The notes under the pieces were generated by a model that was not told where the DNA came from, made no database searches, and worked only from the letters and a program-made list of their open reading frames with translations. This document shows, in pieces, positions 1 to 10,195 of a stretch of 64,000 nucleotides of DNA. Origin of the DNA: Aquatica leii (taxonomy: Eukaryota > Arthropoda > Insecta > Coleoptera > Lampyridae); contig CM069432.1 in NCBI GenBank assembly GCA_035610365.1, forward strand, positions 1,302,001 to 1,366,000, read 5' to 3'. Every line of letters starts with the position of its first letter. Position 1 is the first letter of the stretch. The position numbers were made by a program, and so were the translations under genes.

Positions 1-454
1 TTTAACTACGACGCAATCTAAGCCGAAAGTTGCTTTTAATAATAGTTTTTTACATATTAATTTAGATCACAAACTGATAGAAAACAAAACGTTTATGCCG
101 AAAACAAACCAAAAGAACCTAGAGCTACAGAGGGCACAATAAAGTTACAGTTATGAACAAATTAATCAGATTACATTTATGTTAAAACTGATGCAATGTT
201 TGAAAGTTATTATGCAAACAAGACATGACAACACAAAATCTATTAAAAGATAAAGTTATAGAAAGAACGATAACTCAAAGAGAAACATGACAGTTAAATA
301 AATATCTTTTACAAAGAAACTAAAACATATAATAATATCAAATTGCCACATCTATATTTTGATTTAAATAAAATTTGAAGTTAACTTTCTTATCATTACT
401 AGTTGTTTATTAAAAATTAAAATTAATAATGTAATAGAAATCATGGTGACAGTT

Positions 455-495
455 GGTACAAAGATAACCCCTAGGTCCAAGATTTTCTATATAAA
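455..495 (+). promoter_or_regulatory. Core promoter of OBP gene 1
   Basis: GGTACAAAGATAACC lies at 455-469 and TATATAAA at 488-495, 41 bp before the ATG. The GATAACC-to-TATA spacing (19 bp) is the same in genes 1, 2 and 4 and one base shorter in gene 3. Most of the GTAC-N6-GTAC motif seen in the other promoters is missing here, leaving only GGTACAAA. Transcription is expected about 30 bp after the TATA box, which would leave a 5' leader of only about 10 nt. Confidence 0.7.
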
Positions 496-528
496 GACTA
501 GTGGAATACACAAATATTAATCACAATC

Positions 529-1008
529 ATGTATTCGTACACCTTTTACGTTGCTTTATTCATTTGTTGTGCCCAGGTAAGTTTGTTCGTTTATTTTTTT
601 TTTTAATTCTATAATATATTTTTTTAGGTATTGTCTATGGAAATACCTGACAATTTATATGATAAGTACGCCATAGAATGTATGGAGAAAGTCAACGCTG
701 ACAAAGCGTCTCTTGAAAAATATTTAAATGAAAACTTTCACATGGTTAAAGGAGATGCAAAACTAAACGAATATTTAGCATGCATGGGGAAAAGTAAAGG
801 TTTCTTTAAAGAAGACGACAAACTTAATCCAACTGCAATACACGAAAACGTTATGAGTACTATACTGCCTCTTATGAAGAAAAGTGGAGATCAACATGAA
901 ATAGCAACTAAGGTTACCGACGAATGCATTCATACTACTGGCGATAATCACGGAGATATAGTTGCTAATCTATTCAACTGTATTGTAGATGCAATTGGTA
1001 AACATTAA
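529..1008 (+). CDS. Minus-C odorant-binding-protein-like gene 1 (2 exons)
   Basis: Exon 1 is 529-576, the intron is 577-627 (GTAAGT...TTTTTAG, 51 bp) and exon 2 is 628-1008; the product is 142 aa. The start is the only ATG behind the TATA box that gives a signal peptide; exon 1 encodes 16 hydrophobic residues (MYSYTFYVALFICCAQ) and cleavage is likely after VLS at residue 19. The mature part of about 123 aa is rich in Lys/Glu helices with Cys at about 34, 68, 116 and 134. This fits the OBP pattern with C2 and C5 absent (Glu and Gly occupy those places), which is the minus-C subclass. Such proteins are secreted six-helix carriers of small hydrophobic ligands in sensillar lymph or haemolymph; the ligand cannot be read from sequence. 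AATAAA follows at 1014. Gene 2 is the closest paralogue. A general haemolymph or gland carrier role is equally possible. Confidence 0.93.
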
Positions 1009-1089
1009 AGTTCAATAAATATTTTAATATAAACAAATTTTTTCTTTGGTAATTTTCTTTTTTCTATTTTGGCAACAAAACATAGATTT

Positions 1090-1733
1090 CAAATTATCGA
1101 CCACCATTAGGAGTATAGTTTCCAATACAAAGCCACAAACAAGTCGAGATTCCCAAAACTGTATTTACCAAGTTCCATGTGAATGTGGCAAATCATACGT
1201 GGGGGAAACCAAAAGACCACTTGACATCAGACTGAAAGAACATCAGACGCACACACAGAGAGGAGAGACTTCTAAGTCCGGCATCGCGCAACATTCATGG
1301 GATAACCAACATCGAATGAAATGGTTGGAAGCAAAAATCATACACAGGGAGGAACATTGGTACAAACGGAAATTTAAAGAAGCGGCATTCATCAACAACA
1401 ACAAAGAAATTTTCAGCCAGCCAAGTGTCGAGATAAGCAACATATGGAAACCAATTATCGAACCTCTAAAACAACTTAAACTTTACTAAGTAATTTTGTT
1501 AATTAATTAATCTGTTACGCTAAATTGATTTTGTACGCTTGAACGCTTCATCGAACATGTCTTTAGTATATAAGCTCCAGTAGTTTCTAAGTTTGTTAGT
1601 ATTCACCTGATGACGATTGCAGATACCACAGCAATCGAAACGTTGTGTATATTCATTTCAAAAATAATAAACAATGAAAGTTCAACAGAATGTTATTACT
1701 TCGCATCAAGCAACATTGTTTAATACATTCAAA
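1090..1733 (+). mobile_element. 5'-truncated Penelope-like element, copy A
   Basis: Only the C-terminal part of the PLE protein remains, in the frame that closes at 1489. It holds a GIY-YIG-type endonuclease start (NCIYQVPCECGKSYVGETKR) followed by a conserved DIRLKEHQ segment. The non-coding tail carries a hammerhead-like ribozyme. A 14-bp direct repeat, CAAAACATAGATTT, lies at 1076-1089 and 1734-1747 and is the target-site duplication. The open frame begins at 1046 in host flank and runs through the left duplication, so its first dozen residues are not element sequence. It lies 80 bp after the stop of OBP gene 1. Confidence 0.92.
1591..1672 (+). ncRNA. Hammerhead-ribozyme-like motif in PLE copy A
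   Basis: CTGATGA is at 1607-1613, helix II CGATTGC/GCAATCG at 1614-1620 and 1631-1637, and the GAAA core at 1637-1640. An outer helix I can form between GTTTGTTA (1591-1598) and TAATAAAC (1665-1672), with further pairing inside it. Helix III would be very short, as described for PLE hammerheads. Whether it still cleaves is unknown. Confidence 0.7.
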
Positions 1734-1879
1734 CAAAACATAGATTTATTTTGAAACAGGATGAAAATATTTAAACGTAAAATTATAAATAAAAAAGTTA
1801 TTTTCCAATAACCGCAAACAACAGTGAGAACTTTGTAGCACTGTTTTTCGGGTGTTGCCGCGTCACAAAATTTTTTCTT

Positions 1880-2700
1880 AAAGTTTCGCTGATCATGCGG
1901 TCAGCTTTTTCAGAAGATTTCTAAAGACTAATGGTATCGTCTTGGGTTCCTCGTTATATACCGTCTTAAGGCTCCGCTTCGCTGATCCGTGTCCGTTCTG
2001 GTCTGTTGATTTGCGTTTATAGACTCCTGGCGACTTCTTGCATGTTCTTCACGCAGCGTAGATCTCCTTAATCTGTATCCATCCTCACGGTTGAAGTTGC
2101 TAAGATTTTTTATTATTTCCAGTGATTCGAGTATTATTCGCTGGTAACAGTGTCTGCTTTGTGCTAATACCTTTACATTCCCGTAATCAATCCGGTGATC
2201 TCCATTCTCATGTAGATGTTCCGTTACTGCAGATTTGTCTGAGTTGAGCGTTTCGTTGATGCTCTTTAACCCTGTACTAAATGCTCCTCCCTGTTTAGCC
2301 GATGTAACTATTGCCGCACATACACTCTAATTTGTATATATCTTTAGTCTGTAGTCTTGGGAGTTGATCTATATTAGGAGGTATAAGCTGATCTATTTTC
2401 TTCACTGTGTTATAACGTGTAGTGATGTTCTTCTTTGCTAGAACCTTCTTTAGTCTGTCAGTGACTCCGGCAACGTAGGGTGAGTAGCATATGTTTCTGA
2501 CGGTGTCTCCGCAGCAACCTCAGCTTGCTTCTCCTTTTTCTTATGTAGTGTTATTAATCTTTTGTTGTAGCCATTTTTGATAAGAGCGTCTTTTATGTGT
2601 TCGATTTCCCCCGGCTTGTGTTCTTCTTCACTAATTTTCTCCGCTCTTCTTAGAAGCTACGGCGTCTACAAATTCTATTTTATAATTGTTCTGAACTGAT
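1880..2700 (-). mobile_element. Second Penelope-like family, 3' part (decayed)
   Basis: Read on the minus strand, 2650-2540 gives the PLE linker that follows the reverse transcriptase (Arg/Glu/Lys-rich, ..IKDALIKNGYNKRLI..). Then come YSPYVAGVTDRLKKVL, a GIY-YIG core (LECMCGNSYIG) near 2310-2340, and after a one-base frameshift near 2299 a conserved SAVTEHLHENGDHRIDYG block that runs to a TAG at 1930-1928. The protein differs clearly from PLE copies A-D, so it is a distinct family. No 5' part or target-site duplication was found. Confidence 0.8.
1883..1913 (-). ncRNA. Degenerate hammerhead-like core after second PLE
   Basis: Minus strand: CTGAAAAA, then the hairpin GCTGA...TCAGC, then GAAAC, 15 bases after the PLE stop codon. 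This matches the order CUGANGA / helix II / GAAA, but the conserved UGA of the first box has become AAA. It is probably an inactivated ribozyme of the same kind as in the other PLE copies. Confidence 0.4.
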
Positions 2701-2904
2701 ACCCAATATCGTCTACTTGATTTCCATTTTTCTACTGATAAATCGGATTGTAAAGATCTACACAAGACCTGTTGAAGTAATAATGGTACAATGCACGCCG
2801 TTTAATAGAATCAAAGAAAACAATAACTGAATGCTAACAAAATCCAATATGAAAAGAAAACATATTTATTCGTTAGAAAAGAATAAATTCATAGAACGTT
2901 TATC

Positions 2905-3890
2905 TGATTAATTAAGAAGGTGAAATTATACATAGCTCTAATAAAACCAAAAAATGTCAAAATAAAAATTCTAATACATTTAAAAAAAATAATTTTAAGC
3001 CACATAAATAAAAAATTACGATTCTGTTACATTCGTCTTCCAAGTGTACTGATACCGTGGTTAAAAAGAAATCAAAAACAATATAACGGCGCGGATGGTG
3101 GTTACGGCCGGATACGTAGACCTGGTTGCGGGCGACGATGCGATCGTCGTGAGGCGACGTAGTAACAGCGGTGGCAGAAGAGGCGAGGGAAGCGTGAGCC
3201 GGACACCCAGTCTCAGGTGTCCATTAAGCAGTGTAGACTTTTGCGGCTCACGTCTCCTCGACTAGTCAGCGAGGTGATTTCACTCTGCTCCAAAAGAGAG
3301 TGATTTCTCCAGCTCGGGAGTCTTCTTTTAAACCCTCTAATTGCCCTCGGGTGTTGTAGAGGTGGTAGCGGTAGTAGGGCGACGGTTTTGATTGGCTGAA
3401 GTAAGCGTAGGTAGTGGTGGAATCGTCTGGGGAAGTGGCAACGGTAACAATAAAAAATCCTTTATAATGAAAACGCAACAGACGTTCTAGATAAAAAGTT
3501 TAGACGTAATAAATTCATAGAAAACCATTTGAGATCGTTTCTCACATTACTTAGCAAAATATGCATATCAACGAAAGGAAATACTAATTGCAAAAACGAT
3601 TCGTTAATATAAACAGCGTTTAACAAAAGAAATGTAAATTTAGCATTTAGAGCAATTAAACGTAAAACCTTAAATTAACCGAAAACAACTTAACACAAAG
3701 CATTCAAATCTTGACCATATGCAAACGTCAAATTAAAACAATCGTAAATACAAGAAACTGCGCATAGAAATCAAACTACACATTTTTCTCAAGTACACTA
3801 AAAATATAAAGTAACTAAAAGATAACGTATTTACAGATGTTTAAATAAGCTAATGTTACGTAGGTCAGTCAAAATTACGTACTCGAATAA
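2905..3890 (+). repeat. Diverged duplicate block shared with 12680-12960
   Basis: AGAAGGTGAAATTA...AAAAAATGTCAAAATAAA at 2918-2965 matches 12680-12727, and TATTTACAGATGTTTAAAT at 3828-3846 matches 12910-12928, both in the same order. The copy here carries a G+C-rich insert at about 3085-3430 that is absent from the other. That insert has short open stretches on both strands with no recognisable product. Minus-strand TTTAAAAG near 3330 could be a TATA-like box, hinting at a retroelement terminus. Confidence 0.5.
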
Positions 3891-5375
3891 ACACACATTC
3901 GTCCGTTTTTACATTTTGCTGGGTCAGCGTTGTTGTTATTAAAACTTGAAGCATTAATACGTAATCGTACACGAATAAATAAATACGCTGCAAAAATATG
4001 CAACACTGCATGGTTAATTTTTAACTGCACAGCATTATTTTCCAGACTTATTTTTAGCAACTTATCATGTTGTTTAAATATGTTTATTTAGGCAAAGATC
4101 ACGTCCTTTTATTGCGTCAATCATTTTAGGTCTTTAAAAAAAAATTATTTAATCAACTAAGATAAGTTAGTGAGTGGGTTGACGCTCGACTGTTCTAGTT
4201 TTGGATGGCACACAGTCACCATACCGACGATAATTAATAATCAGACTTCCGACTATATTAATTTGCTCTAAAATTGAATTTACATGCATCGAATATAAAC
4301 TTTCATGCGTGCTAAATAGGTAATTATTCATATATAGAAGCAAACTTAAAAAGAAAATTGATAACATAAATCAGAATTGCGATTACTATAAACGATAGTT
4401 TTTCTATTTAGTAGCATACGTCCGGTTTGTTCTTTAATATAGTGACACCATTACCCGATCGACAAAATTATTCGTGATTTATCCAGAAGTATACAGTTTA
4501 CCCTTACACCCTAGGTTAAAAACTGAGATTTGTTTGAAACAGGTAAATTTACCACATAGCTATTTGTGAACGGTTATATTTGATTTTCTTTTTTTTATTG
4601 GTAAAAGTATTCCAAATCAAAATCACAAAATGGAGACCAAGATAACAAAAAAAAAAGTGTGGAACGATAGAGAAGAGGGAAAGGGACTGAGAGAGAGTTA
4701 CGTTCAGGAGTAAACGGATAGAGGTTAAAGAAAAAAATTCCAAATAAATTTGGCATTGAAGAAGTTCTTCTTCCCGATGCATGGTAGTACTGGTTTAATT
4801 TTTTACAAGAAAGCAATCATGTGTAAAGTATGATTAAAACCTATACTCTAGAAATATACAGGATGTCCCGTAAGCTTAAGATCCATTTTAAGTCGAAAAA
4901 ATCAATAGTTTATTAAATTTAACAGCAAATCCATCTGGTAAGCTATGTCATGTTTTTTTATCAGTTATGGTGATATTGACGTAATTTTAAAATTAATTTA
5001 ATATGACTACGTTTTCAAATCAAGAAAATGCCGTTACTCACTTTGTTAACTATTAATATAACAGAAATGACTCAATGCGAAAATATCAGCGGAAGTTTCT
5101 TGATGTAAGAATACCTAATAATCACGTGTTTATAGATGTGCATAGTGATTTGACAGATAATAGCTATTTGTATCGCTAATACAGAAAGTTTTATTTTGCG
5201 AGTATAAGCCTATTTATAGGTCAAGCTGAAGGCCTACAAGATGCAAATACTTTCAGGACGTGTGATACACAAAACTTTTTTTTGTGTTAACCTTTATAGT
5301 AAAAATTGTTAAAAACATTTATTTAAGTATTCGTTTTTAATAAAATTTAATATTTCTTGATAAAACTGAAATCTG
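3891..5375. other. A+T-rich stretch without recognisable genes
   Basis: Only short chance frames occur here. TATACAGGATGTCCCGTAAG at 4857-4876 resembles the end of a small inverted-repeat element (TACAGGRTGTCC type), but I could not find its partner. Nothing else is supported. Confidence 0.4.
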
Positions 5376-5693
5376 TATAAGGATGATAAATAATCAGTGG
5401 AAGAAACACGATTAGATTCGTCTAAAATAAGAGTTTATTCAATTAATTACATAAATAAAATATTTACAAAGCACGTTTTTGTACTAACCTAAAATAAGAG
5501 AATCAACAATCAAGCTATTGCTTCCCGGATCTCTTTAACACCTTAAACGTTCAGCACTTTCCACAGTAATTATTACTATCTTCTACTAACTTTATATGCC
5601 TAGTTTATTTGATTACTTATGTCAGCAAATTATTTTATAGTTAAATTATTAGAGGTTACTATCTACTCTAGTGTCATGCGCACGAAGCTTACA
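5376..5693 (-). repeat. 3' LTR of the gypsy element
   Basis: On the minus strand it begins TGTAAGCTTCGTGCGCATGA and ends ..CATCCTTATA. It differs from the 5' LTR by one base near 5475 (t here, g there) and one near 5659 (c here, g there). Confidence 0.93.
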
Positions 5694-5704
5694 TCTCCCC
5701 CCTT
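5694..5704 (-). other. Polypurine tract of the gypsy element
   Basis: Minus strand AAGGGGGGAGA directly precedes the TGT of the 3' LTR. This is the expected primer for plus-strand DNA synthesis in LTR retrotransposons. Confidence 0.85.
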
Positions 5705-5742
5705 CAAAGCATTAATTGCCAGGTGAATTAATGCCAGCCAGA

Positions 5743-8700
5743 CTAGTCCACGGAGATAAGCTTTGAGGCATGATATAAGCCCATCGAATCTTTTTTGTTT
5801 TCTGCATTTATTTTAAAGATCAAGTCCGATATTTTCTTCTCTATCTTAAAAGGACCGACTCTAATTTCGTCCAGTTTTCTTCTGTTTAATTTGTTTTTAT
5901 TCGCCACGTACACCAGGTCACCCTCTTTGAATTTATGATCTATTCTATTTTTATCATAGAGAGATTTGTTATACTCGTGTGATTTTCGAGTTCGGAGAAA
6001 TGCCAGGTTTCTGTCCTCTTCCAAATTTCTTCTGTTTAGGTTTTTTGTTAGTTCCGGTGGCAGCAGAGCTGTGCATTTTCCATTCAGTAAATATTTGGGT
6101 GAAAAACCTGTAATTGAGTGGTCTGTTTCATTATATTTTTTTCTGCATTCCTCTGCCACTGTGGCCCATGATTTTTTTTTTATTTGCATTTAGTGTACAT
6201 CTTATTTTGTTGACCAATGTCTGGTTCAATCTTTCGTTTAGCCCGTTAGAAAACGGTGCGTCTACGACTGTGAAGATTAATTCTATGTCTCTTGTTTTCA
6301 AATAGTTTTTGAGCTCTCTTGAATTTATTCCAGGGTATTGGTCGGAGAGTATGGTTTCTATTTTATCTTCTACCGGGACTTTTTCTATTAATTTTATGAA
6401 GTCTGATGCGTTTTGATTTTTCGAGCATAGAATATATGCAAATCTAGTAAAGTGATCTTCTAGTAGGTGTAGGTACCTTTTTGTTGACCTTTGTCCACCG
6501 AATCCGCCGATAGTATCCAGAGACATTATTTGAAAAGGCCTGTCTGCTGGTCCCAGGTGTGACATAAGTCCATATTTTCTGTTCAGCCTGGTATTGTTCT
6601 TAATGCAAACCTCGCAAGTTTTACATATATCTTGAATATTTTTTGACAATTTTGGTGCGGTGTAAAATGGTTTTATTTTAACTGTAGTCTGGTTTATGCC
6701 AGTATGACAGAAGAGTACGTCTTATCAGAATTTTGCTATATTCCTCACTCAGCACGATTTTTTTCTTATTTTTAAATTTTCGGTAGTAGATTTCATCTTC
6801 TACTGTGAAATTTTGTGTATTTTCTGTTATTTGTCTATTTATTTTTTGATCATCTATGATTTCTTGTAGAGAAATATTATTTACTGTTTTTAAAATGTCA
6901 TCTGCATTTTCGTCTGGTTCCATGACTGGGTTTCGACTAAAAAAATCCGCTTCTGCATTATTTTCTGCGGGGTTGTATTTAATAGTACAGTTATATTGAG
7001 ATATATAATGTATCATATCTCCTAAATCATCATCCGTTCTATTTTTTACATTTAAGTTTTCTAGAGGTCTGTGGTCTGAGTAAATCGTAAAAAATTTGCC
7101 GAGCAACCAATATTGCCAGAAATTGATACTCTCTTTTATGGCAAGACATTCCAAAAAAATTGCTTTTTTCTTTTTTTGTGTTTCGTTTAATTTTTTTGAA
7201 AAGTATGCAACCGGTTTTATCGTGCCCTCTGCTTGAGGTTGCTTTAGCACTGCTCTAAGGCCTTTAATGCTTGCGTCTGTGTATATAAAAATGTCCGATT
7301 TTGGATTGAATATGGCTAGAATTGGTTCTGAGCACAAAATTTCTTTTATGTTTTCGAATGCCTCTATGCAAGTATCCGACCAATGGAATTTAACATTTTT
7401 CCTTAGCAGGTTGTGTAAAGGATCAAGAATTTCTGTTATTTTTGGTACATACTTCTTTTCAAAATTTATTTTCCCTAGAAATTGCCTTATTTGTTTTTTG
7501 TTTTCGGGGGTATTAAAATTTTTTATTGCTTTTAAATTATCTTTTAATGGTGTAATTGTGTCATTTTTTATTAAGTGGCCCAAATATTTCACTTCGTTTT
7601 TTGCAAATTTGCATTTCGTAAATTTTAGTTTTAAACCTTCTTTTTTTATTGCGTCTAGCAGCAACTTAATATGGTTCAAATGTTCTTTGAATGTCTCCGA
7701 AAAGATCATTAAATCATCTATGTAATTTACACAGAATTTAGACAGGTTATAATTTTTTATTATATTTACCAAGATTCTTTGAAAGATAGCTGGTGACGTC
7801 TTTAATCCGAACGGGAGACATGTCCACTGGTAATGGCCCTCCTGGGTTACAAATCCCGTTTTTGGTCTGTCTCCAACTCGTAAGGGAATGGACCAGAAAG
7901 CTGAATTTATGTCCAAGGTTGTGAAATATTTGCAACCTATTGTTTTAACCATTAAGTCTTCTATTAGCGGAAATGGCTGAGATTGTGGAACAATTATCTT
8001 ATTTAAATCTCTGAAATCTACGCACAGTCTATTTTTTTTATTTTCTTCCTTTTTAAAAGCCAGTGTGACTGGTGCAGCAAAGCGCTATATGAGTCTTCGA
8101 CCAAACCATATTTTAAAAGTTGTGATACTTGTTCTTCTATTTCCTTTTTGTCATCTATTGAACATCTATATGGTCTTTTAGAACAGTATTTATCAATTTG
8201 TAAGTCGATGAAGGCTTCATAATTTTTCACTTTGCCTACATCGTACTTATCTTTAGCAAAAATGTCTTCATAATCATTTAATAAAATTTTTATTTTTATT
8301 TTTTCTTCCTCACTTAAGTGATCTACATCTATCTTGAATTCATATGTATTTACAAATTTTTTAAAATCTATCTCAAATCTATTTTCAATTTGCATATCGA
8401 CTTTATCATTGTCTTCATTTTTTTTCTCTTTAGTGTTCTGGAATTGGATATTTAAATTCTCGTCATGAATCAACCCAAATTTCTTTACACTATCTAGGCC
8501 TAAAATTAGGTCAAAATTGAAATTTTCATTATCATATACAAAAGCATTTAACATTTTTTTTATACCATTTATTTCTGCGTTTAGTTTCACAAACCCATAA
8601 CTTTTTCCCCACCCACTAATTGTTTTTAACTGATATTTTTTAAACATTTTTTCAAGATTTTTATTTATTAATTTTGCATTAATTACCGTTATTCTTGAGC

Positions 8701-8782
8701 CTGGGTCATAAAGTCCTTTCACCTCCAAAGACCCTTCTAACTTTACTTTTATTTCAATTAGTGGGGGAATTTCTAGTTTTTT
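5743..8782 (-). pseudogene. gypsy pol polyprotein, disrupted by three frameshifts
   Basis: Pol enters by -1 frameshifting at 8782-8776. The protease motif reads LYDPGS near 8715, with Pro where the family has Ser/Thr. Reverse transcriptase spans about 8180-7480 with NYIDDLMIF near 7710. RNase H starts near 7290 (YTDAS) and includes SDHRPLENL near 7060. Integrase follows from about 6690: a CKTCEVC zinc-site part, then catalytic D (SLDT, ~6525), D (LSDQYPG, ~6345) and E (LNERLNQ, ~6230), and a GPFKIEKK module near 5850. Breaks are a one-base change near 8090 at the start of RT, one near 6700 before the integrase zinc finger, and one in the ten-A run at 6172-6181. Each gives early termination, so this copy should not make a full polyprotein. 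Confidence 0.92.
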
Positions 8783-9849
8783 GGATCTTCATCTGACAGT
8801 TCCACGTTTAACAGTGTGTTCATTAATTCAATATCCTCTTTCTTTTCATTTTTGTACAAACATGTGCTTTCAGGATGAAATCTATTTTTTTTTCCTTTTG
8901 ATTCACATGTTTTACATGGAGTTTTTTCTTTTGTACCGCTTGGCTTTTGAAATTTTGATTTATTACTTACTGGTGTATTTTTAGTGTTATTATTTTCTTT
9001 TATTAGATGCTCTAACCCTCTCAATTTATTGAAGAGGTCATCAACTTCCTTTAATTTTTCTCTATTTATTTTATCTGTAACGAATTCTGGTAAACCAATG
9101 GCAATCAAGTCTATAAGTAGAGATTTATTAATAGTACTATCCAATTCTAGCAGTAATCTTTCTTTTTTTAGTGCATAGTCTAATATTGAACCTTTTAAAT
9201 ATTTGAAATTCATAGCATATCTGATAGGCGACCATCCTTTATCAGCATATGTTTCTTTCAAACTTTGTTCCCATATTGACCAATCTGATTCCACTGTGTT
9301 TTTTATTAGCATTGATAAATACCAGTCTTTGCAGGAATCGTCTAACAGCAATCTCAGCATCTCAATTTTTTTTATATCTGTATTTAATTCTAAACGTTCA
9401 CATTCTTTTTCAAAAATACGCAGCCACTGTGTAACATTTGTTGTGGATTTTGAAAATTTTTCTATTGAAAATCTCTCTGCCAATTTTAATTTATTCTGCT
9501 TTGTATGTAAATGGTCAGCGTTTTCGGTAGCCTTCTCTTCTTTAATTTCTATTTTTTCAAGCAAAAAACCATTAAACTGCATATTTTCATGTTCAAAATA
9601 ATTTTTTTCCATTTCAGAGGTTAAGCTTATCCACACTTTTCTTTTTTCATGCCTTTTTTTTATTGATTGTTTTATCATCCCAAATGTTTTATCTTTTATT
9701 AATTCTGTGTGTAGACTCATTGGTTGATATTCTTTTGGCATGATATACGAATTTTCCTGTGTATCTGTAATTGATACCAAACCCAAAATGTTTGATTTGT
9801 TATCATCTGGTTTAGGTATTACTGCAAATTCAAATTTTAATTTTCCCAT
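8773..9849 (-). CDS. gypsy gag (capsid/nucleocapsid) protein
   Basis: Intact 358-aa frame starting MGKLKFEF 29 bp inside the 5' LTR edge. The middle (residues about 125-265) has the helical gag capsid pattern, including TQWLRIFEKECERL and DWYLSMLI. The C-terminal part is basic and ends with a zinc-knuckle variant, CKTCESKGKKNRFHPESTC (C-x2-C-x9-H-x4-C, with longer spacing than the usual CCHC box). Gag would assemble the particle and bind element RNA. It terminates with TAG at 8775-8773, immediately after a slippery heptamer that gives access to pol. Confidence 0.9.
   Translation of the reverse strand: MGKLKFEFAVIPKPDDNKSNILGLVSITDTQENSYIMPKEYQPMSLHTELIKDKTFGMIKQSIKKRHEKRKVWISLTSEMEKNYFEHENMQFNGFLLEKIEIKEEKATENADHLHTKQNKLKLAERFSIEKFSKSTTNVTQWLRIFEKECERLELNTDIKKIEMLRLLLDDSCKDWYLSMLIKNTVESDWSIWEQSLKETYADKGWSPIRYAMNFKYLKGSILDYALKKERLLLELDSTINKSLLIDLIAIGLPEFVTDKINREKLKEVDDLFNKLRGLEHLIKENNNTKNTPVSNKSKFQKPSGTKEKTPCKTCESKGKKNRFHPESTCLYKNEKKEDIELMNTLLNVELSDEDPKN
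8776..8782 (-). promoter_or_regulatory. -1 ribosomal frameshift heptamer A AAA AAC at the gag/pol junction
   Basis: In the gag frame the codons are CCA AAA AAC TAG, so A-AAA-AAC is in exact X-XXY-YYZ phase and the next codon is the gag stop. Slipping back one base continues through KKLEIPPLIEIK into the protease frame, which stays open to 8018. No stable stem-loop or pseudoknot was verified downstream. Confidence 0.85.
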
Positions 9850-9877
9850 TTTTCCACAAAAATTGTGATTGTTGATT

Positions 9878-10195
9878 TATAAGGATGATAAATAATCAGT
9901 GGAAGAAACACGATTAGATTCGTCTAAAATAAGAGTTTATTCAATTAATTACATAAATAAAATATTTACAAAGCACGGTTTTGTACTAACCTAAAATAAG
10001 AGAATCAACAATCAAGCTATTGCTTCCCGGATCTCTTTAACACCTTAAACGTTCAGCACTTTCCACAGTAATTATTACTATCTTCTACTAACTTTATATG
10101 CCTAGTTTATTTGATTACTTATGTCAGCAAATTATTTTATAGTTAAATTATTAGAGGTTAGTATCTACTCTAGTGTCATGCGCACGAAGCTTACA
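9878..10195 (-). repeat. 5' LTR of the gypsy element
   Basis: 318 bp, about 99% identical to 5376-5693. Minus strand starts TGTAAGCTTCG. The primer-binding region would begin at AATCAACAATCAC just inside; I could not assign a tRNA. Confidence 0.93.

Larger units (their letters stand above)
1..1836 (+). repeat. Segmental duplication, copy 1 (carries OBP gene 1)
   Basis: The sequence from the window start to about 1836, apart from the PLE insertion at 1090-1733, matches 13451-14646 with scattered substitutions and small indels. The match covers the 5' flank, the promoter, both exons, the intron and the 3' flank as far as a shared AACAGTGAGAACTTTGT. The left border lies outside the window. A second duplicate-like block follows each unit at different distances (2905-3880 and 12680-12960). 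Confidence 0.85.
5376..10195 (-). mobile_element. Nearly complete Ty3/gypsy LTR retrotransposon (4.8 kb)
   Basis: Two 318-bp LTRs flank gag and pol in the order gag, protease, reverse transcriptase, RNase H, integrase, all on the minus strand. There is no env: pol stops at 5743, 50 bp before the 3' LTR. A polypurine tract adjoins the 3' LTR. The LTRs differ at only two positions by eye, so insertion was recent, yet pol carries three frameshifts. No exact target-site duplication is visible (flanks GAAATCTG and CGAAATTC). Confidence 0.95.

Noticed and set aside
7267..7725. Plus-strand 152-residue frame
   Set aside because: Lies opposite gypsy RT/RNase H, which has clear catalytic motifs; Phe/Ser-rich reverse-frame composition.
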